A DNA stretch of 64,000 bases from Neocallimastix lanati (nom. inval.) (taxonomy: Eukaryota; Neocallimastigomycota; Neocallimastigomycetes; Neocallimastigales; Neocallimastigaceae): positions 357,501 to 421,500 of the forward strand of contig JACVTC010000006.1 in assembly GCA_016946835.1 (NCBI GenBank). Reading direction: 5' to 3'. Each line of letters begins with the position of its first letter. Position 1 is the first letter of the stretch. The position numbers and the translations under genes were made by a program. The notes beneath the pieces are model-generated. The model was given only the letters and a program-made list of their open reading frames with translations, was not told the origin of the DNA and searched no databases. Positions 51,986-62,927 of this stretch are shown piece after piece.

Positions 51986-52264
51986 AATTTTTTTTTTCTT
52001 TTTTTTTTTATTAATAATAATATCTTTTAAATTCACCTTTCAAGAGAGAGAGTGAGAGAAAAAAAAAAAAAAAAAAGAGAAAGTCTTTTCTTTTTTCAAA
52101 AAAATTTTTAATATTTTGTGGGAGGAGAGGTGGAGAGGTAGAGAGAGAGAGATAGTATTTTTACAGAATATATTACAGAATTCCTTACTTATTAAATATA
52201 ATACCTATTGTGATTTGGGTGATTCAAGTGATTTAAGTAATTTAAGTGATTTAGGTAATTTAGT

Positions 52265-52265
<1 letters not shown>

Positions 52266-52311
<46 letters not shown>
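52266..52311. repeat. 46-base poly(T) tract
   Basis: Uninterrupted T-run immediately 5' of the possible short ORF. Confidence 0.9.
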
Positions 52312-52315
<4 letters not shown>

Positions 52316-52456
52316 ATGATGATCAATTTATATAAACCATTAAATCTACCATTGCAGAGAGTGTCGAGTCCGAAACACATTTCGAAAAACGATAAAAAAA
52401 AAAAAAAAAAAAGGCAAATAGAAAGAAATTCTGATGACGATTTTTTTTTGATTTAG
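52316..52456 (+). CDS. Possible short ORF or exon with a Lys-rich NLS-like run, unknown function
   Basis: An ATG at 52316 opens a 46-codon frame, MMINLYKPLNLPLQRVSS, then PKHISKND, six Lys, RQIERNSDDDFFLI and TAG. Codons such as TCG, AGT, CCG and CAG stand out against the AT background, and the reading frame survives a 19-base A-run. It directly follows a 46-base poly(T) and a 9-bp GATTTAAGT repeat (52208-52262). It could be a real small gene, an exon, or a gene fragment. I do not recognise the family. Confidence 0.2.
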   Translation: MMINLYKPLNLPLQRVSSPKHISKNDKKKKKKRQIERNSDDDFFLI

Positions 52457-52640
52457 TCATTTTTTTAATGTGACGTGACTGTTAATAATTTTTTTTTTTT
52501 GTAATATTTAATGAATGTTTTAATGTTTTAATGTTTTAATATATTAAATTTTTGATGTTAATCATTATTAATGAATTACAGAGTCAATGAGACTCTTAAT
52601 CTGTTAAATATAACACATCTAAAATTAGAAATGAGACTTA

Positions 52641-52684
<44 letters not shown>

Positions 52685-53117
52685 TTTTTGTTTATGTGTT
52701 TATATATTAATTTTTATTGATTTGTATCATTTAAGAAAAAATCTATTCCTATTCCTATAAGAATAAGCCACTACCCGCTTAAATTATAATAACCATTTTT
52801 TCTATAATAGTCTAGTATTATTGTTAACATTTAACGTTTTACCTTATATGATTCTATCAAATAAAAAAATATTTCACACCTATGTAGTATAATGTATAAT
52901 GTTATGAAACAGATAACAGTGATATTTAACAACAATAACAACAACAATAATAAATAATAATAAATAATAATTAATAATAATAATAATAAATAATGATAAT
53001 AAATAATAAATAATAATAATAAATAATAATAATAATAATAAATAATGATAATAAATAATTATTCTAATTAATAATATTATAATATTTCATCTATTTCTTT
53101 CTTTTCTTTTTTTTTTA

Positions 53118-53152
<35 letters not shown>

Positions 53153-53226
53153 AAATAAATAAAATATTACAAATAGATAAATGGAATGACGTTAACCGAA
53201 AATAATTAATAATAAAAAATTAAAAA

Positions 53227-53264
<38 letters not shown>

Positions 53265-53749
53265 TAAAAATAACAAAGAAACAAAATATTATAAATAGAA
53301 AACATAAAAAAAAAATAATAATAATAAGTAAAAATAAATAAAAATACTCCTATTAGTCGACGTTATTTAAATTTATTTTTTATTTATTTATTTATTTAAT
53401 GCATTGTTCAATGTATTATATAGTGTAGTGTGATTTTGATTTATATATACATAACAATAATTATAATTATTATTCAAATATATATATATATATATATTTT
53501 TTTTTTTTTTATTTTACTTTATTTAATTTAATTTTATTTTATTTTTTAAATGATTATTCACAAATAGTATTATTGGTAATTATTAATTTTTAAATTTCCA
53601 TGTTTTTTTTTTTTTTTTTTATATTTGTATTCATATATATATATATATAAAAGTGGTATATTATTCATTATATATATATATAGTTTATTTTTATTTTACT
53701 TTATCTTTTATTTTAATATTATATATATGGTAAATTAATATTTCTTTTT

Positions 53750-53780
<31 letters not shown>

Positions 53781-53786
53781 CTTTTA

Positions 53787-53824
<38 letters not shown>

Positions 53825-53841
53825 ATTTTTTTATTATTATA

Positions 53842-56016
53842 TTAATTTGAAATATATTTTCCTTGATTGAAAAAGGCAATAGCATAACATCGACCATAAT
53901 CTGTTTGACATCCTATACCACAATATTCTGCTGTTAATCCACAAACCCCTTCTTTACTGCAACAACTAACATGTAAATATTTACCATTACTGTCTTGAAG
54001 AACACAGCTACTGTTACCATAGTCTGGTCCACATCTTTGACCAAGAGTGGTGGTTGGTTGAGGAGTTGTATTGATACTGATACTGTTTGTAGTAGTAGTA
54101 GTAGTAGTGGCGGTAATAGTAGTAGTAGTAGTAGAAGTGGTGGTAATAATAGCTTCGGTGATTGTAGTTACTTCAGGAATAGTAACAGCAGTAGTGGTAT
54201 CATTGCCAGTAGTATTATTATCCTCATTGGAGAGACATTCCCCAAATTCACTCTGACAACCTCGGCTAAGGGAACATAATTCGGTATATTTTTCGTTGGT
54301 GGAATCAATACATTGACCGTCGGCAGAACAACAACCATCGATACATACCTTATTACCGGAGGATGGACCACAGCCATTATAAACCTTTTTAGGAGAAAAA
54401 ACAACACGTTTTCCATTATTAATAAAGCGATTAGGCGTTCCGGGCTTTACATCTTCAAGGATATCTTTCAGAGACATATCAATTAAAGTTTTTCTCATAG
54501 AATCGGTGGTATATTCAATCTCTGGATGTTCTGACATAATGGTGGCAATGACGCCAGCAACGATTGGCGTAGCACTGGAAGTTCCACTACCTCTATTATA
54601 AATGTAACCATTATAATCTTTTGAGATATAACTATTCCGGACGCCTGGATAGATACTATCGGATGGGGCGAAGATATCCACACAACTTCCAAAATTGGAA
54701 AAGTTTGCTACCTTATAAACGTTATTCATATCTTCATCGAGAGTGAAGGTAAGAGCTCCAACAGTAATCGTACTTTTAAATCCAGCAAAGTTATTAACAT
54801 TCGCTCGATCACAACAATCGGTATGAAAATTTCCGGCACTATTCACAATAATAATACCCTTTTCGGTTAATTCATCTATCTTATCCTCGACGGCTTGACC
54901 CAAGTTAAAGAATCTGGAAATACTAACAACTGTCTTATGAGGAATACCAACTCTACTGATGTAATCAAAGGCATTCAAGGCATCATAATCATTGAAATCC
55001 GTTAAAATCATATATGTATTGGCTTTTTTAGCGACACCAAAAAGAGCTCCTCCAGCCATAGACATAACCATATTACCATGATCTTTTTCAGCTTCACTCC
55101 TGTAAGATAATTCACAGTTGTAAGGATCGACAGGGATTCTTTTATTTTTTACGAATCCCATAGCACAATAAAAATCACGATTACTAGGATTACTATTCAT
55201 ACTGGAATCATCCCAATCTAACAAACGATAACCGCCATCCATTAAGTAGATACTTATCCCTTTACCCGCTTCTTTTGGATAGTAATAATTATTATCATAT
55301 TCTTCCGTTAATTCTTTACGATAACGACCTTGAGAAAGAAGAGAAAGATGAGAAAAGAAATTTTTACCTTGAAAAGTATCATGCTTTTGAATTTCAGCAT
55401 TGGTCCATTTCGTCTCTTTTTTAATCATCTTATTATCAAAATAGTTGAACTCTCTTCCATTAAATGGCTTATTAATATAACCATCATTATTCTTGGAGAC
55501 CCGTGATGGTTCACAGAAAATAATATTTGGAAGATTTTTAACTCTGTCTACAATGGAATCGGAAAGGTAAGCTCTAATAGTATAATAATTATTGATAGGA
55601 CAAATATGATCCACCATTTCAGATTTTAATGGAATTAAATTATCAGAACGCTTCAACTTATGACTACGACCACTTGTTCTTTTATCATTAATAAATTTGA
55701 ACTTTACAGTGGCCATTGATGTATCACGTTTTTTCAATAAATTTGAGTGGTTCAATTCTTTCAACTTTTCATCCATTTTTCCATTTTCTAGGGTATATGT
55801 ATCTTTGTTTTCAATGATAATATTGTAAATATCATTCATTCTATCATTTACCAATTTATCGATAGATTGTTGAACCTGAATACTTTCATCATCATAAATT
55901 GTATCATTATCACTTCTTTTAATACCAATGATATAGTATTTATTTTCTGCAAGAGTAACACTTATTAAATAGTTGAATATAACAACTATTGTAAATATTA
56001 AAGAATAGTAGCTCAT
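53842..56016 (-). CDS. Secreted subtilisin-like serine protease (S8) with two CBM18-like chitin-binding modules
   Basis: Single exon, 724 aa. Residues 1-23 are a signal peptide (MSYYSLIFTIVVIFNYLISV). Residues 24 to about 175 resemble an I9-type propeptide. The catalytic domain spans about 245-535: Asp260 in SIYLMDGG, His313 in KDHGNMVMSMAGG, oxyanion Asn396 in IIVNSAGN and Ser480 in GSGTSSATPIVAG. All triad residues are present. Two hevein-like cysteine modules follow: about 549-594 (CGPSSGNKVC, GCCSADGQC, GCQSEFGEC) and about 662-710 (CGPDYGNSSC, SCCSKEGVCG, YCGIGCQTDYGRC). A Thr-rich, probably O-mannosylated linker separates them. Known: CBM18 binds chitin. Inferred: the protease is held at a chitinous wall, perhaps the fungus's own or that of a competitor. 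The Asp box reads MDGG rather than the common DTG. No introns seen. Confidence 0.93.
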   Translation of the reverse strand: MSYYSLIFTIVVIFNYLISVTLAENKYYIIGIKRSDNDTIYDDESIQVQQSIDKLVNDRMNDIYNIIIENKDTYTLENGKMDEKLKELNHSNLLKKRDTSMATVKFKFINDKRTSGRSHKLKRSDNLIPLKSEMVDHICPINNYYTIRAYLSDSIVDRVKNLPNIIFCEPSRVSKNNDGYINKPFNGREFNYFDNKMIKKETKWTNAEIQKHDTFQGKNFFSHLSLLSQGRYRKELTEEYDNNYYYPKEAGKGISIYLMDGGYRLLDWDDSSMNSNPSNRDFYCAMGFVKNKRIPVDPYNCELSYRSEAEKDHGNMVMSMAGGALFGVAKKANTYMILTDFNDYDALNAFDYISRVGIPHKTVVSISRFFNLGQAVEDKIDELTEKGIIIVNSAGNFHTDCCDRANVNNFAGFKSTITVGALTFTLDEDMNNVYKVANFSNFGSCVDIFAPSDSIYPGVRNSYISKDYNGYIYNRGSGTSSATPIVAGVIATIMSEHPEIEYTTDSMRKTLIDMSLKDILEDVKPGTPNRFINNGKRVVFSPKKVYNGCGPSSGNKVCIDGCCSADGQCIDSTNEKYTELCSLSRGCQSEFGECLSNEDNNTTGNDTTTAVTIPEVTTITEAIITTTSTTTTTITATTTTTTTNSISINTTPQPTTTLGQRCGPDYGNSSCVLQDSNGKYLHVSCCSKEGVCGLTAEYCGIGCQTDYGRCYAIAFFNQGKYISN
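54061..54199 (-). repeat. Thr-codon repeat in the protease linker
   Basis: ACT/ACC-rich triplets (AGT/GGT on the plus strand) encode an almost pure Thr run between the two chitin-binding modules. Its length is likely to vary between alleles. Confidence 0.85.
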
Positions 56017-58044
56017 TTTCTTCTTCTTCCTTTAATTTATATGTTTTTTTTATCTTTTAAAATTTTTTAATATAATTTTTTATATTATTATATTTTTTTA
56101 TATTATACCTTTTATATATATATATTTTTTTACTTTATATTTATTATTTTTTTTTTTATTTGATTTTAAAGCAATCTTATAATAATATATACAATTATTT
56201 ATTTTCATAAATTTAAAATTTATAAATATTTAAAAATCAATTTTAAATATTATATTATAAATATACTTTTATTTATTTTAAAATTTTTTAAAAAATAATA
56301 AAAAATTTTTATAAAAATTTGTTTATTTATTATATTTTGAATTATAAATATTCTTTTCCAAGTATTTTGAAAACTCAATTGAATTTATAATTTAAAAATC
56401 AATTTTAAATTTTCTTACAACAATTGAACTAAAACTAATAAATGAAAAAAATATATATATATTTATATTTATATTTATATTTATATATATAATATCCACT
56501 TTTTTTTTTTGATTGAATTGTAAAGTTTTATTCTTTTTTTGTATTTATGTATGGGTTGATAATTATATATTTATATATTTATATATTTATATATTTATAT
56601 ATATATATTTTTATATCTTTTATAAACTTTTTAAATACTTGATTTGAAATGAAATTATAAAAATATAAAAAAATATAAAAAAATATTAAAAAATATAAAA
56701 AAATATAAAAAAATATAAAAATAAAAAATTTATAAAAGAAAATTTGAAAAAAAATTTGAAAAAAAGTAAAAAAAAAAAATTAATTTTCTTTTATTCCTTT
56801 TTTAGAAACTTTTTACCATTTTTGTCATCATGAAAAAAAATTAAAAAAAAATTAAAAAAAAAGAAAAAAAGAAAAAAGAAAAAAGAAAAAAAATAAAAAA
56901 AAAAAATTTTTTTTTTTGTGGTTTCTTTTTTATTTATTTTTCCTTTTTTAAATTTTTTTTTTTTTTTAATAAAATTTAATATAAGAAAAAATTTATTTAT
57001 TTAAATATATATTTATCTATTAATATAATTAATTAATTTTTTATTTATTTACATATATATTTATCTATTAATATACTTATTTATTTATTTATTTATTTAC
57101 ATATATATATTTATCTATTAATATAATTATTTATTTACTTATTTTTATAAGTAATAAATTATTTAAATAATTAATTATTCATTCATTTATTAATTACCAT
57201 AAATTTTTTTTTCTTTTCTATTTTAATTTAATAAAAAAAAATAATTAATCAAAATTAATTAAATTTAAATTAAATCTTTTGTCTACAAACTTTATTATAT
57301 AATAAATTAAATTAAATTAAATATGAAATTAAAAAATAATTTTAGAAATATTGATGTAAAATACAAATATTCAAACCTTAATTAATATAAAATTAGTTTT
57401 ATTATTCAAACATAAATTAATGTCATAAATCAAATTTAAATCAAATGATTTGATAACAATTTTTAATATGTGGCTTGATTTCTAATTATTAATTATATTT
57501 ATTATTTATAATAAATTTTATAGCATAATTATTAATTATATTCTTATTATTTTATATTTATATTTAATAGTTATTAAATATTTCCTTATAAATAATAATT
57601 ATTAATATTTATATTCATTTAATAGTTCATTTTAATCACAAAAACAATTAATTAAATAGTTAATTATAACTAAATAACATAAAAATAAAACATTTTCTCT
57701 AAATTAAGAAAAGTGTACTGTAAGTTAGTGTGTAATGTTAAGTTAGTGTGTAATTAAAAGTATAAGAAAGTTGTTAGATAGCTTTTTAAATATATGTAAT
57801 CTCAATAATAAAATTAAATAAATAAGTAATACTTTAATAAATTTAATAAATAAATCCCGACAAAACTACTTCGAACTTTTGAGTCGTTTATCAATAAGAT
57901 TTAGATCTTATTAAGTCAACTTCATTTATTTATTAGTTGCAATTAAGTTAATTTTACATGTTACATTCCATATATACAAGTACATTATGGCCTATGCATT
58001 ACATTAAATGCATTACATTTTAATACGTTAAACTTAATTCACAT
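56017..58044. other. AT-rich intergenic region upstream of the protease
   Basis: TATATTTATA, AAAATAT and AAAAAG repeats. A single TATAATATCCACTTTT at about 56488-56503 matches one end of the small element at 59823. A 17-bp direct duplication (GTTAGTGTGTAAT core) lies at about 57722-57755. No gene recognised. Confidence 0.45.
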
Positions 58045-58393
58045 GGGAAAGTTGCATTTCCCCAAATTGCATTTCCCCAAATTGCATTTCGCCAGGTTGC
58101 ATTTCGACAAGTGGCGTAGTATTAAAATGTTGCATTTCCCCAAGTTGCATTTCGACAAGTGGAGTATTGATATAAATAATTGAATAAATAAATAAATATT
58201 AATTCAAAATAATTTTTTTAAAATTGTTTTTATTCAATATTAATAATATTTAATTTTATTTATTGACTTATTTATTTATTTAATAATTTTCAATTTGGCG
58301 AAATGCCACATTTTTTTAATACGCCACATACTTTCAAAAAAATTGGCGAAGTGCAACCTGGCGAAATGCAATTTGGCGAAATGCCCCACACCC
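58045..58393. mobile_element. Mutator-like non-autonomous element (MITE) with iteron-built inverted termini and 9-bp TSD
   Basis: 349 bp, flanked by a perfect 9-bp duplication AATTCACAT at 58036-58044 and 58394-58402. The left end begins GGGAAAGTTGCATTTCCCC. The right end, in reverse complement, begins GGGTGTGGGGCATTTCGCC. About 90-110 bases at each end are built from a roughly 15-bp unit, TTGCATTTCGCCAAA, in opposite orientations, with shared GTGGCGTA-type spacers. The centre is plain AT-rich with no coding. A 9-bp TSD is the Mutator superfamily hallmark; no transposase is present in the window. Confidence 0.85.
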
Positions 58394-59164
58394 AATTCAC
58401 ATATTCTGACATTCTAATTATTTTACAAAAATTAGATTTGCTATAGAATATGTGTATAATCTATACTATTTTAAATTTTATCAAATACTAGATTTTAAAT
58501 TTATACAAATTAAAGTGTGTTCTAAATTATATTCATACTATAATTAACTTTTATTACTCCAAACATCAATAAACCTTTATATTATAGGTTTAATTATATT
58601 CAAGCTTTACTAATTATGAATTGGATACCTCACTGGGTTTTACGCCATCCCTATAGTGGTTGCCTTTTAGGTCTTATGCCCACACAAACATATAGATATA
58701 TACGGCCACTCTTTGGTTTTACGCCTAACTAAAGCGACAACTCATGGCTTAACCTCTTTGGTTTTTACGTCCCTTTAAAGAATGACTACCTATTTGGATT
58801 AACGTCATCTACACTAAAATATTAACTTGAATTCTTAATAAATATTTCTAATTTTATATTATTATTCTTTAAGAGTAATTTAATTTTTCTTCTAAAATTT
58901 CAAATCTTTGTTTATATTTTAGAATAGTATGTTTTTCTTTTAGCTATTTTTATAAAGCTTCTTTATTTATGTTCTCTTGTTACATTTACTCTAGTATATT
59001 TAATTTTTATTTAGCTTGTTTAAAACAATTATTATTTAAAAAAAACCCACTGTTTATAAATTATTGCACATAAAAGTCCCGCATATCAATGTATAAATCA
59101 CGGTGATTTTGTCTATGTGTGTGTTGTTTAATACAATAAAACACAATATTTAATATATAAATAT
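58394..59164. other. Possible LTR or flank of copia remnant 3, with minisatellite at 58628-58805
   Basis: Higher GC than its surroundings. It holds about five imperfect units with the core CTTTGGTTTTACGCC, spaced 30-46 bases. It adjoins copia pol sequence on the right, so it may be an LTR or untranslated part of that element. LTR ends could not be fixed. Confidence 0.4.
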
Positions 59165-59660
59165 ATAGTGAAGAAGTAACGATTACTGTATATAGATTCA
59201 GGAAGCGGTCTAACGAGGTCCATATAAAATAGTTCATAATAGATTTATTGAGCTGTATTTTGATTTTTTGTAAGGTTCATTTTTTTGTTTGGAGCTGGCC
59301 CAAATTTGACATTGAAGGTGTATTGGTGATTTCAATAATAATATTTTTAATGTAATAAGATCAATATTGAAATGTGTGTTGAAATGAGTGAATCTATGTT
59401 GCCAAAATTTCATATTTTGCACTTAAATCTTATGTTGATCGATATAATTCGTAATTACATTTATTGATTATAGGATCGAATTTTTATTTTTATTTTGAAA
59501 TTCATAATCTAAAAGTGTTGGAATTATTACTGGTGATATTTGCCATTCTATTACCATTTTGATTGTATATTATTGCTGATGGTTTGTTTTGTAGATTGTT
59601 AAAAAATAAGTTTATAAATTTGTTGAATCAAATTACAAATTGTAGAGATAAGGAAAGTCA
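59165..59660 (-). mobile_element. Ty1/copia remnant 3 (protease end, pre-integrase, integrase start)
   Basis: Minus-strand translation gives NGNRMANITSNNSNTFRL near 59560-59500, then the pre-integrase pattern FWQHRFTHFN near 59410, then YYELFYMDLVRPLPES near 59240-59195. This order (protease end, gag-pre-integrase, integrase start) is that of copia Pol. Several stops, no RT: a fragment. Its sequence differs from the two copia copies at 30-40 kb. Confidence 0.75.
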
Positions 59661-59822
59661 GGCTTTGAGAATATGATTTCACTTATATTTTTGGATTAAT
59701 TAGTCCATAATGTAGAGAATTTCGATCAAAAACATTCTCACTCCTAATATAGCTTATCAGGGCTTAAATATTCGCCTTTCTTGAAGGAGATAACCTTGGT
59801 AAGTATATGACATAAGAAATAT

Positions 59823-60075
59823 ATAATATCCACTTTTATCCTTTATATGTTTGTCTTCCCTATACCTTTAATCCTTCCAATCCTTAAAAATATTCTTTAA
59901 AAGAATTTTTTTTTGAATTTATAAATAATAGCCTTTCTTTTTTTTATAAAAAAAAAAAAAAAGAAAGAGAAAATAATTTAAAAAAAATTTTTTTTATAAT
60001 ATTATTTAATAATTATACTATGATATATTAAAAAACAGATACTAATAAATGAACATCATAAAAGTGGATATAATA
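59823..60075. mobile_element. Possible small inverted-repeat element (MITE), about 250 bp
   Basis: TAATATCCACTTTTAT at about 59823-59838 is matched by ATAAAAGTGGATATAATA at about 60058-60075. The perfect shared arm is ATATCCACTTTTAT. The interior is AT-rich and non-coding. TA flanks would suit a Tc1/mariner-type target duplication but mean little in this DNA. One extra end-like copy lies at 56488. Confidence 0.45.
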
Positions 60076-60159
60076 AAAAAAAAAAAAAAAAAAAAATGAA
60101 CATAATTCATTAATAATTTTTTAAAAAATTTTTTAATTATTTTTAATATGTATAATACA

Positions 60160-60215
<56 letters not shown>

Positions 60216-62870
60216 CCATAATCAAAATTTAAAATTTAAATTTTAAAATTTTTTCATAATATTAAAAATATAATTATTAAAAAAAAAAAAAAGAAAAAGA
60301 AAAATCCAATAATAGGTCTTTATGAAGACAAAAATATATAAATTATTTACCAATATATATAATTATATATATTTATTTATTTTGTTTATTTATTTAATAA
60401 TTTTTCTATAACCTTAAACTTATTTAAATATTAATAATATTAATGACTAATAATGCAAAAAGTATATATATCCAAAAATATTACAATAAAAAAAAAAGAA
60501 AAAAATATTTTTCATCTTTACTTTTATTAATATAATATATATATTTTAAAGATATTTTTATATGTATTTTTTAAAAATAATTTAATTATATGATTTTTAA
60601 TTAAATAAAATATTCTAAAATTCAGGTCTATAAATCTAAAAATTACTTCTTTTTATCAAATCAAATGGTATTTATAATATTTTACTAGTTTTAATTAATA
60701 TTTATTTTTTATTTATTTATTAATATAATTATTGATTTTATTATTTAAAATATAAATTTATTTAAACTTTAATTATACATGTATATAAATATAAATATAA
60801 AATATAATAATTATTCAAAGGAATTTTTTTTTTTTTTTTTTTTTTTTGATATTTTAATAATTCGTTTAAATTCATGTTAAATGATTTAAATAATATTAAA
60901 GTTAAATAATTAAAACTTGGTAATAAGTCTTTAATAAAAAGATATATCATTATTTTTAATAAAAATACAATAATTACTGAATATCAATAAAATACGACCT
61001 AATTTTGAAATACATTTCTTTTTTTTTTATAGATATTATTATAATTTTAAATAACTTATTAGATATTACTTATAAATCCATAATTATTTATTTTAAATAA
61101 TAATATTATATCCCCATTTAATATATATAAACATGAGGTGAATATGTTGTACATTAATTGTAAAAAAAAAAAAAAAAGTACTAATAGAAAAATAAATGGA
61201 AAGTAGAGAGAAGGTGATTATAAGGTAAACCTACAAAGAATAAATCTTAATTTCGTTAAATTATAGTGATAAGGAAAGTTAAGAAGCATATATGAAGCTA
61301 ATTATTTAAAAGAAATACCAGTTGAGTGTTGATTCCGTTAAAATGGTGTGACTATTTAACTTTAAATTAGTAATGGTTACATTAATTAAATTCAACAATA
61401 TTACAATAAAGAAAAAAAAAAAATTAGAAGAAAGAAAATGATGAAAATCTTGAGTATTAAATAAAAAAAAATAATAAAAAAAAAACTTAATATATATAAT
61501 ATTAAAAAAGTTCTTCTATAAGAAAGGTAAAAATAAAATATGATAAACAATATATATTATAGTACTAAAAAGATTTAAAAAAAAATATTTAAATTTATTG
61601 TTATAAACTTAAATGATTTATTATTATAAATTTAAAAATATTATTATAAATTTAAAAATATTTAAAAAAAAAAAAAAAAAAAATTATTATAACTTTAATT
61701 ATTAATAAAATGAATTAATATTCAAATAATTCCGATATAAAATAAAATAAAATTAATATTAAAAATGATGGTCAAATAGAATTAATTTTTTTTTATTTTT
61801 TTATATACAAATATGTATATATTTTTAAATTTGAAAAATTAATTTTGTTAGTTATATATTTAGATAATGGTTAGTAATAAATATGATAAACTATTCTGAT
61901 GATTAATAGATATACAAACTTAATAGTTTAATATACATTCCATGAAAATTCTGTTAAGAATAATAATTTAAAACAATATGATATAGAATTTTATAATGGA
62001 AATTATATAATAAATGTAAATGGATTGATATTTAGAAATGAAATAAAAACAAATGAAATTACTTCTGAAATACAGAACAGAATGTTAATAGAAAATAAAT
62101 CTTAACATTTTAATAATAAAAAAAGATTTAAAAAATTTTACATCAAATTTTTTTATTTTTCAGTCAGAAGATATTTTAATTGAATCTGGAAAAAAATTAA
62201 TACTTCATTAAATTTTCATTGAAACTCCTTATTTTAATGATTAATGTTTTTTTTTTTTTTTTTACCTATTAAAAATCATGAATTAAAATATCAAAAATTT
62301 TTCTATTTCTTATTTCTTTATTTCTTTATTTGTATATTGTTATTGTTTAATTGTTATTTAATTATTTATTTACTATTTATCTATTTATATTTATCTATTT
62401 ATTATTTATTATTATTTATCTTTAATATTTTTATTATTGTATAAAAATAAAATATATATATAAAATTTTATTATATATTATTATTTACAAAAAGTATTTT
62501 TATATTCAATTATAAAATGATAATTTACTTTGTAAAAGATGATATGCATAATTTAAATAAGGTTAAATATGGTTATTATTCATTTTTTATTTTTTCAATT
62601 TATAATCTATATAAAAGTTAAATTCTAATATTATTAAATTTAAAAGGAAAAAAAAAAATAAGAAATTTTAAAATAAGATTCAAATAAAGTATAAAATTTA
62701 TATTTTATATTTATTTTAGTTATATATATTCCAGTTTTTTTTTTTTTTTTTTTTTTTAAATAAAAATTAATATTTTACAAAATATAAAAATAATTCTGAT
62801 TCTTTTTATTTTTAATTTCTAATTTTTTATTTTTTATTTTTTTTTTTATTTTTTTTATTTTATTTTATTT

Positions 62871-62927
<57 letters not shown>

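Noticed and set aside
53995-54279. Plus-strand Ser/Gly and Val-rich ORFs opposite the protease linker
   Set aside because: Antisense of the Thr-codon repeat in the protease gene.
58618-58810. Possible tRNA or snRNA gene because of raised GC
   Set aside because: No cloverleaf, A/B-box pair or Sm-site could be arranged; the segment resolves into a degenerate minisatellite.
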